Origin: Symsagittifera roscoffensis
Lineage: Eukaryota > Xenacoelomorpha > Acoela > Convolutidae
DNA length: 64,000 nt
Assembly (NCBI RefSeq): GCF_963678635.1
Contig: NC_087068.1
Coordinates: 31,560,318-31,624,317, forward strand
Direction: 5' to 3'
The translations under genes were made by a program, and so were the position numbers. This document shows, piece by piece, positions 55,363 through 64,000 of this stretch. Numbering within the stretch: the stretch's first letter is position 1; each line of letters begins with the position of its first letter. The notes beneath the pieces were generated by a model. That model made no database searches, had not been told where the DNA came from, and saw nothing but the letters and a program-made list of their open reading frames with translations.

Positions 55363-56693
55363 GATAGTACAAGGTATCCAGTCAATCTGACATTTCATTC
55401 TAGCCACTAAAAAAACGTATTAAAATTTTACACTTGTTAAAAAGTTGGAATAAAACAGTATAAAGGTTTTATCCAGATAACTTAAACTATGACTAGTTTA
55501 AGGCACGTTAGGTTAAAATCCCTACTATTAAAATAGTAGGCTTTTATCTAAGACTAGATTAAAAGACCAAAGGGTAAAGTTATGCTAAAGTAATAGTCAG
55601 AGTTAAAAGGTTGAATTAAGAATTAGTTTCAGTTGACAGAATTCGTTACGTATCAGATTAATGATCGGTGTTCAGATCTACCAAAAGCCGTTGCGCTTTT
55701 GGCAGGTATTAAATTAACTTGGTCGTAGCTAAGTATAAACTTAAAGGTTAAACTGTCATCGATAAGATATCACCTTTAACAACACTGTCATGAATTTTTC
55801 ATGATTGTGTAACTATTGTGAGCTTTCAACTCGATCTTAAAACTAAAACAGAATATTGAAAATCTGCTGTTTCTCTAATTTGTGATTTAATTGAAAAAAA
55901 ATTGAAGCTTTAGTTTGGTAAATTTTGATAAACGATCCAAGTGTCACTTCATCATCAATTTGATTCCAAAAAGTTATAAATTATCGCGAAACTAAACTTA
56001 CATTTATTTGAAATTGAGCCAAAAGATTTGAAGTCTTAAATTTAAAATTATTTTATCTACTAGTCTTTTATTGATTTGTTCAAAAGGAACTAAGGTTTCC
56101 TGATAAGTATCGGAATCCTAGTAAAACCGTTATCAAAGAGTTGATTATCAGTTTTTTAATACCATCTATCATTGAGAGAAAAGCTCAAGACTCAGTAAAC
56201 CCGACTCTTAATGAAGTTTGCCACCTTACTGAAACCTAAATGCATCTTGCGCATTTTCAGGAATCAAAAAATTGTACATGGGAATGCATCATTTTCGCCG
56301 AAAAGCAAAAACGGTTATAATTCATGATTCATGCACACACAAGGAAAGCACATTTGATAAACCGTTCCTATTCAACGCGCGTTTACAACAAGCATGTTAC
56401 AATATAACCTACTCGTTATAACGTAATTTTTAAGTGTTTTGTGACTGCCTTCTTGTTTGTGTTCTAAGTTAAAACTCATCCTGTAAAAATTTAAAATTAA
56501 GCTAACTTTTCATTTGAAAGTCGAAATTGCAAAGTAGTCAAACTATAGTTCAAAAACAAATCATTACTGGGATTAAAAAGCATGAGACTAAAAAGCTACA
56601 AATATTTGGTAAAGTTTACTCACATGAGCTTAACAAGTTCAAAATTAAAAGGTTAGGAGAGTGATGACTCATTGCCTGGCCCGCTGTAAATTA
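55363..56693. other. 3' flank of the first CAP gene, with hairpins
   Basis: Contains the AATAAA at 55449 and three short perfect or near-perfect stem-loops: CCTACTATT/AATAGTAGG near 55521-55541, CCAAAAGC/GCTTTTGG near 55681-55701, and TCATGA...TCATGA near 55788-55804. No further gene seen. Confidence 0.5.
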
Positions 56694-57027
56694 GTCAAAA
56701 ACGGTAACTTCCCAAATGGCATAATTCCCAAATGGCATAAAAGTGGATTTTTTTCCCAAATGGAATAAATTTCAAGTTTTCATTGTAATTTAAACGTTTT
56801 CTATCAATTTCTAATTCTAACATTTTGTCAGGAACGAAAGCATGTGAACAAGACATGGAGTTAATTGCTTCCAAACAAATGTTACGCAACAGGTTTGTCG
56901 AAAAAATTGACCACAAGAAGCTTATTAATAACCGCAAGTTAATTTAAGATAAAATTTCAAGCTTTTTTCCTTTTTCATTTTTATGCCATTTGGGAATTAT
57001 GCCATTTGAGACGTAATCGTCAAAAAC
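56694..57027. mobile_element. 316-bp MITE with 9-bp target duplication
   Basis: The element 56703-57018 is flanked by GTCAAAAAC on both sides (56694-56702 and 57019-57027). Its ends are ~40-bp inverted repeats built of a repeated unit, CCCAAATGGCATAATTCCC then AAATGGCATAAAA, with mismatches only in the outermost bases. A 9-bp duplication with long inverted repeats points to a Mutator-like (MULE) non-autonomous element. The interior has a short minus-strand open frame but no transposase. Confidence 0.75.
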
Positions 57028-57064
57028 TAAAGTATTCAACTATTTTTTGACACAACCATTTTTG

Positions 57065-57596
57065 TTCCGTTACTTTTGATAAGAAAGTAACGGAATATTT
57101 GTGCTAGGGTTGGGTTTTTTTTCTTAAGACAAATTTCGAATTTTAAACTAGCCATTTTTGACGGAATTTTTTAAAAATCATTTAAAAGGTATTGTTGTTC
57201 TGAGCTCAAATTTGAAAATATTTCACCTGTGATCATTTTTCGTAAAGTTACGAGGGTTTAATGATTACCATTTCGGCCAATTTGAGACAATTCAAGCGCG
57301 ATATAAGTCGCGCTATTAACGCTTAAGCAGAGATCTAATCCGTCTTAGAAATCGTTCCAAATTGGTTGAAAGAAGCTTATTTGCCTTAATTTACAAGGAG
57401 CGACATCTATTCTTTTATACTTTATATGGCGTGTGGGGGGATGATTTTCATAGAAACGTTTTCAAATTTTAGAAAAAAAAGTTTTTCATTGTTTTTTTCA
57501 TTATTTTTTTTTTATGTTGTTCATATTATTACTGCTCCAAAAACGTTAGAAGGCAGTCGGAACTTTCAAGGCTTCACATTGATACGAGCAGTCTTG
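57065..57596 (-). repeat. ~530-bp interspersed repeat, inverted copy 6
   Basis: Reverse orientation: begins GTTCCG...AAAGTAACGGAATATTTGTGC and ends GATACGAGCAGTCTTG followed by TTTT. More diverged at the CAGGGC hairpin than other copies. Confidence 0.8.
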
Positions 57597-57719
57597 TTTT
57601 AATGTTTAGGTACAGTTACAAAAAAGTGTCTGAAAAGCCGATTCAATCCTCTATAAGCTTTTTTGGAAGTACATCAAATTATGTAAAACTCCATTAAAAC
57701 CATAGTACTTTTTGTTTTG

Positions 57720-58187
57720 CTCGATGTGCTTTTTCTTTATTCAGTCAAATTTCGGCGATTGAAATAACAGTTTTGACCAAAAAATGTTTATATCCCATTA
57801 AAGATATTGATCCCCTGAAATCAAAACTAAAAAGATACTTTACCTCCGATCATTTTTAGCGAAGTTCTGGGAGTTTGAAATTTGACAATTTGGCCATGCT
57901 CTGAACTAATTTATGTGCAATTGGAGCATTTTATTCATAATGATGAAAGCGTAACGCGCATTATTTATGCGAGGCAAACTATCCCGCCAACAAAATTGTT
58001 CCAAATTGAATTGAGGCTACAGCTAATCGATCGTGTTATTTTCGTACGACTCAAATTTTCACACTTTATCTTTGATATACTGTCCAAATAATAACGATAG
58101 TTTTTCAGTACTTTGTTTTCTCGAAAACTCTTCAATATTGATTAAAGGTTTTAGTCGGAACAATCAGGGCTTTACGATCAGTCTTGT
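57720..58187 (-). repeat. Interspersed repeat, diverged subfamily B, inverted
   Basis: Reverse orientation, ending CGGAACAATCAGGGCTTTACGATCAGTCTTG (the last two words are the hallmark). Its interior matches 32727-33245 rather than the main family. The plus-strand frame at 57882-58091 is incidental. Confidence 0.6.
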
Positions 58188-58327
58188 CCACTCTTAAGTT
58201 AATACAATCTATCCAAAAGAAAAGACAGTTTCGCTTACAGTTTTCAGCGAACAATGCTTCAGCCAAATAACTCGACAAAAATTCTTTGGAAAAACACCTT
58301 TAACGCCTAGATAAGATATTCATTTTT

Positions 58328-58857
58328 GCTCCGACTTTCGGTAGGAAAGTAACGGAATATTTGTGCTCGGAGTGGGTTTTTTTCTTTCAGCAGACAAATT
58401 TTGACTTTTTAACTAGCCATTTTTGACGGAATTTTTTTATCAATCAAAAGGTATTGTTGTCCTGAGCTTAAATTTGAAAATATATTTTACCTGTGATGAT
58501 TTTTTTTAAAGTTATGGGGGTTTAAAGATTGCCATTTTGGCCAATTTGGGACAATTAACGCGCGATATATTTCGCGCTATTAACGCGTAAGCGCAGATTT
58601 AATCCGTCTTAGAAGTTGTTCGAAATTGGATGATAGAAACCTATTTGCCATAATTGAATTATTACAACGACCACAAGGTATCTTTTTGTACTTTAAATGG
58701 TGTGTGGAGGGATGATTTTTGTACAAAATTTCAAATTTTAGAATTGACATTTTTCCTTTTATTTTATTACATATATATTTTTTATGTTATTACTGCTCCA
58801 TAAACCTTAAAAGGCAGTCAGAACATTCAGGGCTTCGCCCTGAAACGAGCAGTCTTG
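58328..58857 (-). repeat. ~530-bp interspersed repeat, inverted copy 7
   Basis: Full-length, from GCTCCGACTTTCG to CGAGCAGTCTTG, including GGGCTTCGCCCTGA; flanked by T-runs on both sides. Confidence 0.85.
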
Positions 58858-59018
58858 TTTAGTTTGGTAATTTATTGTATCTACTCTTTCCAAGACTAGC
58901 TAAATGTCCTCTAAATTTTAGAAGTTTGCATGATAACTAATTTTTGTAACTTCTCTTTCAAAAAGAAGCAAAACTTTAGGCAATCGATAAATTGCAGACG
59001 TTTTTATGGTTATGCTAA

Positions 59019-59554
59019 CAAGACTGCTCGTATCAGGGCGAAGCCCTGAATGTTCCGACAGCCTTTTAAGGTTTATTGAGCAGCAGTAATACATAAAAAA
59101 TTAAATGAAATAAAATAAAAAAAAATTTTTTTTCTAAAATTTGAAAAATTTTATGAAAATCATCCCCCCACACGCCATATATAGTACAAAAAGATAGATT
59201 TTGTTCCTTGTAATAAATCAACTATGACAAATAAGCTTCGTTCAACCAATTTGGAACGATTTATAAGACGGATTAAATCTCGCTTACGCGTTAATAGCGC
59301 GAATTATATTGCGCGTTAATTGTCCCAAATTGGTCAAAATGACCAAAATGGCAATCTTTACTCCTCATAACTTTACAAAAATTGATCACAGGTGAATTAT
59401 ATTTTCAAATTTAAGCTCAGGACAACAAAAACTTTTGAATGATATAAAAAAAATTCCGTCAAAAATGGCTCGTTAAAAAGTCGAAATTTGTCTGAAGAAA
59501 AAAAAACCCACCCGAGCACAAATATTCTGTTACTTTCGTATCGAAATTCGGAAC
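59019..59554 (+). repeat. ~530-bp interspersed repeat, copy 8
   Basis: Full-length, CAAGACTGCTCG to TCGGAAC; left flank ...GCTAA and right flank AATAAC fit an AA insertion site. Confidence 0.85.
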
Positions 59555-59744
59555 AATAACTAGGGGTTTGAACAGTTTTTATCAGTCTCAGAGACAAAAA
59601 ATTTACCAGTAAACCATTGGCTAAGCTGTTTTGGATAAACTAAACAGTTTTTAACATACTTTTGCGGCTCGCAATGTCAAAATTTTCGCTATCTTTTCAT
59701 TGTGTTTTTCTGTTTCACATAGTCTCATCGAAGGGAGCCAAAAT

Positions 59745-59880
59745 TGTCATAATCATAATCAAAAAAAAATATATCAATTATCATGATCTCAATAATACTA
59801 ATCATTATCAACATTGAATCAAACTAATAATCATAATAGTTACAATAATAATCGTGATAATCACAATAAGGACAATTTAC
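59745..59880. repeat. ATC/AAT-rich low-complexity tract
   Basis: Irregular run of AATCAT, AATAAT and CAATAAT trinucleotide-like units, in keeping with a decayed microsatellite. It separates repeat copy 8 from the foldback-related repeat. Confidence 0.6.
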
Positions 59881-59924
59881 ACAATAATTTGAACAATTTA
59901 CTAAAATTTTTTGAGATTTAATTT

Positions 59925-60211
59925 TTCTAGAACTTTGTTGGGCTGTGTAAGAAGCTTTTTGTGATATATATTCCTATTCAATTAAAAAAGTAGTTTCACG
60001 CGTAATTCTTGAATAATTGAAAAAAACCAAACTTACCCATTTTTGGGGTTAAATTTTGGTTGATAATTTTGGAGAAAAAAATGCACCATTTTATTTCTGA
60101 TAGAATTCTAAACAACTTTTGTTCTCTTCATTTTTTGCCTAATCTTAACCCAATTTGAGAAAAACGTGTCTGAAAGTTCAAGTTTTGTTCGTTTTGTCCG
60201 GATAATTTAAA
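59925..60211 (+). repeat. Second copy of the window-start foldback repeat (right part)
   Basis: Matches about 260-555 in direct orientation. The match stops exactly where the next interspersed repeat begins (60212) and resumes after it at 60738 (TCAGCACTGTA compared with TCAGCACTGTA at 552). Confidence 0.7.
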
Positions 60212-60737
60212 CAAGACTGCTCATATCAGGGCAAAGCCCTGAATGTTCCGACTGCCTTTTAAGGTTTACAGAGCAGTAATAACGTTTAAAAATTCAAGGA
60301 AATAAAACAAAATGAAAATTTTTTTTTCTTAATTTTGAAATTTTTTATGAAAAACCATCCCCCCACACGCCATATAAAATGCGAAAAGATATATTTCGCT
60401 CCTTGCAACAAATCAATTATGGCAAATAAGCTTCTTTCAACCAATTTGGAACGATTTCAAAGACGGATTAACTCTCCGCTTACGCGTTAAAAGCGCGAAA
60501 TATATCGCGCGTTAATTGTCCTAATTTAGCCAAAATGACAATCTTTAAACCCCCAGAACTTTAGGAAAAACAATCACAGGTGAAATATCTTTTCAAATTT
60601 GAGCTCAGGACAACAATACCTTTGGAATGATATAAAAAATTCATCAAAAATGGCTAGTTAAAAAGTGGAAATTTGTCTGAAAAAAAAAACCACCCCGAGC
60701 ACAAATATTCCGTTACTTTCGTATTCGAAGTCGGAGC
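60212..60737 (+). repeat. ~530-bp interspersed repeat, copy 9, with known empty site
   Basis: Full-length, CAAGACTGCTCA to TCGGAGC. The empty site at 542-562 reads GATAATTTAAATCAGCACTG; the filled site reads GATAATTTAAA, repeat, AATCAGCACTG, so insertion added the repeat plus only two A residues. Confidence 0.85.
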
Positions 60738-60935
60738 AATCAGCACTGTATACTGAGTTTTTTTGTTGAATGAATGAGACTCAAGGCCTTTTTTGCGTCC
60801 AGAACTTTCACGCAGTACCACCATTGCCGTCAAAATTGGTCGTGCTGTCTCAAAATATCGAAAATGACAGAACAGGGCAATAACTTGAAATGATTTCTGA
60901 TAATATGAAATTTTAAAAAAATATATGTGAGTGGA

Positions 60936-61209
60936 TTAGTCTGTAGATGATAAAAGGTCTCTCAAAACGTTGATGTTCGAATTCGATGTTGCTTTATTAG
61001 AACTCTTGGAGCCGAACTTAACTTTGGCCGCTAAAGCCCAAACGGTTCGCATTACGAGACCTGTCTGTACCTTTAAAAGACGCTCCTTTTGCAATGCACT
61101 AGCAAACACAAAAAAGGCACAGTCTGGCCTCATAATGCGTTTGAGCAGGAATTCATGGCAATCAGAGTTTTTCTCATCTCCGTAGAACAAAATACGGGAA
61201 ATTTTTGAA
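60936..61209 (-). CDS. Possible terminal exon of an unknown minus-strand gene
   Basis: Minus strand, open from a candidate acceptor (TTCAAG, exon start 61209) to TAA 60936-60938, 274 nt with 90 codons. The encoded sequence is protein-like and not a TE motif: SRILFYGDEKNSDCHEFL, then RIMRPDCAFFVFASALQKE and GLVMRTVWALAAKVKFG, and a Ser/Asn-rich end. No ATG at the start, so upstream exons would have to lie to the right, across or beyond the plus-strand CAP gene. Family not recognised. It could also be a dead exon. Confidence 0.35.
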
Positions 61210-61482
61210 CTTGAACCCTTTCGTGTTTAAAAATGTATTTTTAAGAATATTATTTCCTATCTGCAACCGATTTTTTTTATTATCACGTCAATTCATCCTT
61301 TTCGGTAGCTTAGAATTTTCGAAAGTCACTATAGTAGAGCAACTTTATTTCTAGAAGTCCAGTAACTTTTTATCTGATGAAAAGTCATCAAGCTGCTGGA
61401 ACTGATTTCCTTATTGAAGTCCACTTCATTCAAACTCCCGCTTAGAGCAGTCCAGTATTGCAACCAAAAACAAAGCAAGGAC

Positions 61483-64000
61483 ATGAATTTGTTATTTTGC
61501 TCACTGGTTCATTCTGTTATAATGCAACTATGTTTTTCGGTAAGCAGCAGTGTTGATCCTAACCAACTCATGTTTCTGGAGCTCAACAACAAGCATAGAA
61601 GAAATGCCAATATTACCGAACTGAAATGGAATCAAAACCTTGCGCTCCAAGCAAAAACTCTGGCAGACGCGAAATGCAAACAACCGCCAACTCCCAACAA
61701 TGAACATGACTGGACGATATATCGAACAGGTCCAAGAACTAACATCAGTTTCTACGCGCCATCCATGTTCGATAGCATGTATGACGGTGCTTCACAATCC
61801 TACAAGTACCCAGGCGAAGGTAAACTGTTCTTCGACTGTCTTCGGGGAAGCAACCAGACATTCAACGGAACTACAATAGACGACCAAGCCAAGTTTATAA
61901 CGATGGTAATGTTTGAGAAATACCAGTTTGTCGGCTGCGCAGGTTTGGAATGTCGTGCAACCTCGGGACCCGAACCAGCAGACGCCATCTCCTGTAAATA
62001 TTTACAAGAGGAGCCCGAGTCTCAACTGTTCTCAAAAGCTGCTTTCCTGAATCTGTGTCTAACAGAACCGGGAAACTGGAAGAGCTGTGACAAAGCCCTG
62101 AACAAAGAATGTCTATTACAAGGAACAGGTAATAGAGGTAAACCACCAACGTCAACAGCTACCACCAGTGGCACTAATTCAAGTGGCGGGTATTTTTCAG
62201 GATCCAGCTCTAACACAATAACGCCTGGAGGTGGGAATGGGACTGGAATCATAATAACATCTCGTGGAACTCAAATAACAGCTACTATAACTGGAACTAT
62301 TGGAAATTCCACTACTTCTGGAAACGGAAGCATCCAAACTACTGGGTTTAGCACTGGAACCACCTCGGGAACATTGTCGTCTCCTCCTAATGGAACCCTG
62401 AACCAGACGCAACAAATGTATGTAGATCTTCACAATGGTCATCGTCGCTTGGTACCCATTCCAGACCTGAAATGGGACTATAGTTTGGAAAATGACGCAG
62501 TTAAATTAGTCGATGGCCGATGCAGTGTTTTATATAATAAATTCACATACCAACACAAGTGGGTGTATCATAAAAAAATTATGAACGCAATGCCGGACCA
62601 AATAATAAACACCATGTTCAAAGAACATTACAATGACTCCGTGTTAGCATATCAGTATCCGGGAGAGAGTAAGCCCTTCAATGACTGTTTTAAAGCCATG
62701 AACAGGCCTATGAACAACACTGAAAGAGGAGTCTTAATAAATATGGTAACAACCGTTATGTTTGAAAAGTATACCAAGTTCGCTTGTACTTATAAAACTT
62801 GTCCCAATACTGGTCAAAGTATACATGCAATGGCTTGTGTCTACGGAGATAAACTGCAAGAGGCACAGTTGTTTTCGAAAAACGGCTTCTTTAATCTCTG
62901 CACACTCGAGTCTCCTAAATGGAGAAGCTGTAACTTCGGGCTGGATCAGGAGTGTCAACGCCGCGCACACCAACCCATAGGAAGTCCAACAACTGGATAC
63001 TCGACAACAATTAACCCAACGACCGGAGGTACAACAACTACTGGTAACGCGATAACGAGAACCCCGCCGACAGGAAATAGCTTGTCTACGACACAAACTG
63101 TAAACGGAACCTCAATATTTCCACCAATTGGGTATGGGACAACCAGAACACCGCCGACAAGCTTGTCTACGACACAAAATGTTAATGGAACCTCAATATT
63201 TCCACCAATTGGGTATGGGACAACCAGAACACCGCCGACAAGCTTGTCTACGACACAAAATGTTAATGGAACCTCAATATTTCCACCAATTGGGTATGGG
63301 ACAACCAGAACACCACCGACAAGCTTGTCTACGACACAAAATGTTAATGGAACCTCAATATTTCCACCAATTGGGTATGGGACAACCAGAACACCGCCGA
63401 CAGGAAACAGCTTGTCTACCACACAAACTGTAAAGGGAACGTCAACATTTACACCAATTGGGAACTTAACTTCAATGCAACAATTGTATATGGACCTTCA
63501 TAGTAACCAAAGACAAATTGTTCCAATGCAGAATCTAACGTGGGAAAACGGGCTAGAGGCCGAGGCAATAAACATAGCAGATGAGCAATGCAACAACCCC
63601 ACAAAGAACTTAAATTACGATCATGCCTGGGTATATCACATCAAACTAGCTAATTTATCGGACAAATACTTAGTAAAAACTATGTTTCAGAGGTACTACA
63701 CAACATCAACACAAGCGTATGAGTACCCAGGTGAAGGGAAAAAGTTTCATCAATGTTTTGCAGACCGAAAACAAAAAGTTCATGGTACTGATTTGGGCAT
63801 AATTACAAAACTTGTGACAACAGTTTTGTTTGAGCAATACTCAAAACTTGCATGTGCGTTTATGAAGTGCCCGTTGACATCTGTTGGTGATGGCGTGCAT
63901 GCAATGGCATGCGTTTACAGAGACAAACTGAGCGAAGCACAATTATTTCCTTCAAAAGGTTTTTTGAACCTCTGTAAGGCTGAACCAGGTCAATGGCGTA
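61483..64000 (+). CDS. Multi-CAP-domain secreted protein, 3' end beyond window (>839 aa)
   Basis: An uninterrupted frame from ATG 61483 to the window edge, without introns. It has a signal peptide (LLFCSLVHSVIMQLCFSV), then CAP-like domain 1 (about residues 25-215), a Gly/Thr/Ser linker, domain 2 (about 305-495), a Thr/Pro linker with an 81-bp minisatellite, and domain 3 from about residue 663, cut by the edge. Hallmarks recur in each: HN/HRR-type start, LKWxxxLxxxAxxLxDxxC, YPGEGK, and VMFEKYxxxxCxxxxC followed by AxxCxY and a C-terminal Cys pair (NLC...WxSC...EC). Closest relative in the window is the gene at 53521; the two are same-strand paralogues about 6 kb apart. The CAP histidines are not evident. 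Extracellular role unknown. Confidence 0.85.
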   Translation, partial: MNLLFCSLVHSVIMQLCFSVSSSVDPNQLMFLELNNKHRRNANITELKWNQNLALQAKTLADAKCKQPPTPNNEHDWTIYRTGPRTNISFYAPSMFDSMYDGASQSYKYPGEGKLFFDCLRGSNQTFNGTTIDDQAKFITMVMFEKYQFVGCAGLECRATSGPEPADAISCKYLQEEPESQLFSKAAFLNLCLTEPGNWKSCDKALNKECLLQGTGNRGKPPTSTATTSGTNSSGGYFSGSSSNTITPGGGNGTGIIITSRGTQITATITGTIGNSTTSGNGSIQTTGFSTGTTSGTLSSPPNGTLNQTQQMYVDLHNGHRRLVPIPDLKWDYSLENDAVKLVDGRCSVLYNKFTYQHKWVYHKKIMNAMPDQIINTMFKEHYNDSVLAYQYPGESKPFNDCFKAMNRPMNNTERGVLINMVTTVMFEKYTKFACTYKTCPNTGQSIHAMACVYGDKLQEAQLFSKNGFFNLCTLESPKWRSCNFGLDQECQRRAHQPIGSPTTGYSTTINPTTGGTTTTGNAITRTPPTGNSLSTTQTVNGTSIFPPIGYGTTRTPPTSLSTTQNVNGTSIFPPIGYGTTRTPPTSLSTTQNVNGTSIFPPIGYGTTRTPPTSLSTTQNVNGTSIFPPIGYGTTRTPPTGNSLSTTQTVKGTSTFTPIGNLTSMQQLYMDLHSNQRQIVPMQNLTWENGLEAEAINIADEQCNNPTKNLNYDHAWVYHIKLANLSDKYLVKTMFQRYYTTSTQAYEYPGEGKKFHQCFADRKQKVHGTDLGIITKLVTTVLFEQYSKLACAFMKCPLTSVGDGVHAMACVYRDKLSEAQLFPSKGFLNLCKAEPGQWR
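63040..63460 (+). repeat. 81-bp minisatellite encoding a 27-residue linker repeat
   Basis: The unit starting GGGTATGGGACAACCAGAAC recurs at 63130, 63211, 63292 and 63373, period 81, with near-perfect identity; slightly different half-units flank it. 81 is a multiple of 3, so unit number can change without breaking the frame. The encoded unit is Thr/Ser/Pro-rich (TTRTPPTSLSTTQN...) with one N-glycosylation site (NGT), like a mucin-type spacer between CAP domains 2 and 3. Confidence 0.9.

Noticed and set aside
62955-63422. 155-codon minus-strand repetitive frame (and a plus-strand 101-codon one)
   Set aside because: Both are other-frame readings of the 81-bp minisatellite, whose true frame is the CAP protein linker.

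Overview
The window is AT-rich DNA from an animal, most likely an invertebrate. Two host genes encode secreted multi-CAP-domain proteins, a third reads as a GT-AG spliced membrane-protein gene, and the rest is dominated by transposable elements (Ty3/gypsy, BEL/Pao, a Polinton/Maverick-type polymerase, MITE/Helitron-like repeats). Species cannot be fixed from sequence alone. Host stops (TAA, TGA) look standard. There is one 200-base assembly gap (10847-11046).

Layout. 1-10.85 kb is old TE rubble: a foldback repeat, two diverged copies of a long repeat block (about 570-3480 and 4570-10090), a decayed protein-primed-type DNA polymerase B between them, and a decayed BEL/Pao pol on the minus strand. 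11.5-30.43 kb is the main feature: an 18.9-kb LTR retroelement with 410-bp LTRs differing at one base, a 4-bp target duplication, gag, protease, RT, RNase H, integrase, a 863-aa envelope-like glycoprotein, and at least six further open frames before gag, between pol and env, and after env. Gag-pol stays in one frame but is cut by six in-frame stops.

30.4-33.6 kb holds several copies of a ~500-540-bp interspersed repeat, including a 610-bp tandem duplication. 33.6-42.9 kb is read as one minus-strand host gene (three exons, 119 codons plus stop, signal peptide plus one membrane segment) whose 8.8-kb intron contains TE debris, one of two copies of a ~950-bp duplication and a CTGAAAC-rich tract. 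44.5-47.4 kb is the 5' end of a second, older copy of the big retroelement, abutted at 47.43 kb by a decayed Mag/CsRn1-like Ty3/gypsy element running to a probable 3' LTR at 52.4 kb.

53.5-64 kb carries the two CAP genes on the plus strand, the second running off the window end. Between them lie a 316-bp MITE with 9-bp target duplication, five or more copies of the ~530-bp interspersed repeat, and a possible minus-strand terminal exon of unknown identity.
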